Positions 63,410 through 64,000 of a stretch of 64,000 nucleotides of DNA are shown in pieces; the stretch's first letter is position 1, and each line of letters opens with the position of its first letter. Location: NCBI GenBank assembly GCA_001630475.1, contig KV419437.1, positions 1 to 64,000 of the forward strand, read 5' to 3'. This DNA comes from Sistotremastrum niveocremeum HHB9708. Its lineage: Eukaryota > Basidiomycota > Agaricomycetes > Sistotremastrales > Sistotremastraceae. The position numbers and the translations under genes are program-made. The notes under the pieces are model-generated. The model saw only the letters and a program-made list of their open reading frames with translations. It was not told the DNA's origin and did not search any database.

Positions 63410-64000
63410 ATGGATTCCCAGGTCGACAATCTCATATGGAAACTTCGTAGAAGGTATTTATGCTTTTCATTATGAGTGTATTATATCCTCACTGTTTCAG
63501 ACAGATCGTGGGCTCACGGCTTACAGCAATTGAAACCCTGCTTGTTCTCAGGCAATACATCACCAAAGCAAAGTTCACGACCATAGATCAACTCATTCAG
63601 AAGATCAAAGGAATAGGCGCACGGCTTGTTGCGGCTCAACCGACAGGTCCGTATTCTCTTCTGTTGTCAGTGACTGATCAAAGTAACCCATACGCCCCAG
63701 AACCGGTTGTGGGCAACATCGTCCGTAAAGTTCTCCATCACATCAGGGAGGAATACAAAACTGCTGCAAACAAACCTGGTTCATCAATCCAATCTTCGGC
63801 TTTCTCTTTGAGAAATTTTGTCGTTTCCGGACAGCCTCGTCATCAAGCTACCCTTCAAAAGACAGAGGCTCGGGACCATTTATTGCGCTCGAGATCCGAC
63901 TGGCATCATGACAATCATGCGGAGAGCTTGAAACCTGTCATTATGGAAGCCATACAGGATATATTTGATGAGCTGGAGACAGTCTATGAGAGTGTATCGA
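63410..64000 (+). CDS. GCD7: eIF2B subunit beta (5' part, cut by window end)
   Basis: A regulatory subunit of the eIF2 guanine-nucleotide exchange factor, which senses phospho-eIF2. Exon 1 (MDSQVDNLIWKLRRR) joins to QIVGSRLTAIETLLVLRQYI, then QLIQKIKGIGARLVAAQPT, and after an intron EPVVGNIVRKVLHHIREEYK. This matches the N-terminal helical domain of eIF2B alpha/beta/delta regulatory subunits; the length and the IRxxVLxxIREEY-like motif fit beta. The reading frame is open at the window end (VIMEAIQDIFDELETVYESV). Confidence 0.88.

Overview
The window is nuclear DNA of a filamentous basidiomycete, most likely an Agaricomycete. The support is dense gene packing on both strands, many introns of about 45-60 bases with GT..AG ends, and lineage-typical families (a DUF6533 membrane protein, two DUF6593 proteins, a fused tryptophan synthase, a SAP-TKL kinase). 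No long-read or comparative data were available. All exon joins were made by eye from splice sites, reading-phase arithmetic and family knowledge.

Layout. Bases 1 to about 350 are the 3' part of an 18S rRNA gene that stops matching before its normal end. Bases 350-4840 hold no gene I can support. They hold a crowd of small DNA-transposon-like palindromes and terminal-inverted-repeat elements. From 4849 on the sequence is ordinary gene-rich DNA: UPF1 (-), a Gfd2/YDR514C-like protein (+), two paralogous secreted GPI-type proteins (-) flanking a small unknown gene, an unknown conserved-looking gene (-), an Ecm15/UPF0045 thiamine-binding-fold protein (+), MCM7 (+), a kexin protease (-), POT1 (-), a MITE, TAP42 (-), Rab6/Ypt6 (-), a DUF6593 protein (+), ATG9 (+), an EH-domain protein (-), glutaminyl-tRNA synthetase (-), tryptophan synthase (-), 2-isopropylmalate synthase (-), glutamyl-tRNA synthetase (+), a second DUF6593 protein (-), a SAP/TKL kinase (+), an aminotransferase with an in-frame stop (+), a DUF6533 membrane protein (-), a BBE-type FAD oxidoreductase (-), a poorly resolved stretch (56.3-58.1 kb), a small secreted cysteine-rich protein (+), an arrestin-like protein (+), amidophosphoribosyltransferase (-) and the start of eIF2B beta (+).

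How the genes relate. Most are unrelated housekeeping genes. One notable neighbourhood is 32.7-44.0 kb, where GlnRS, TRP5, LEU4 and GluRS sit side by side. TGASTCA-like (Gcn4/Cpc1-type) sites lie in or near their promoters, and LEU4 and GluRS share a 100-base divergent promoter. ADE4 and eIF2B beta, at the right end, are also linked to amino-acid and purine supply and to general control.

The most unusual observations are: the family of near-perfect hairpin elements in the rDNA-flanking region; several TIR elements whose interiors are arrays of one short word; a 5-base microexon in the Ecm15-like gene; an apparently duplicated regulatory module in 2-isopropylmalate synthase; a TKL kinase lacking the usual beta3 lysine; and the stop codon inside the aminotransferase.
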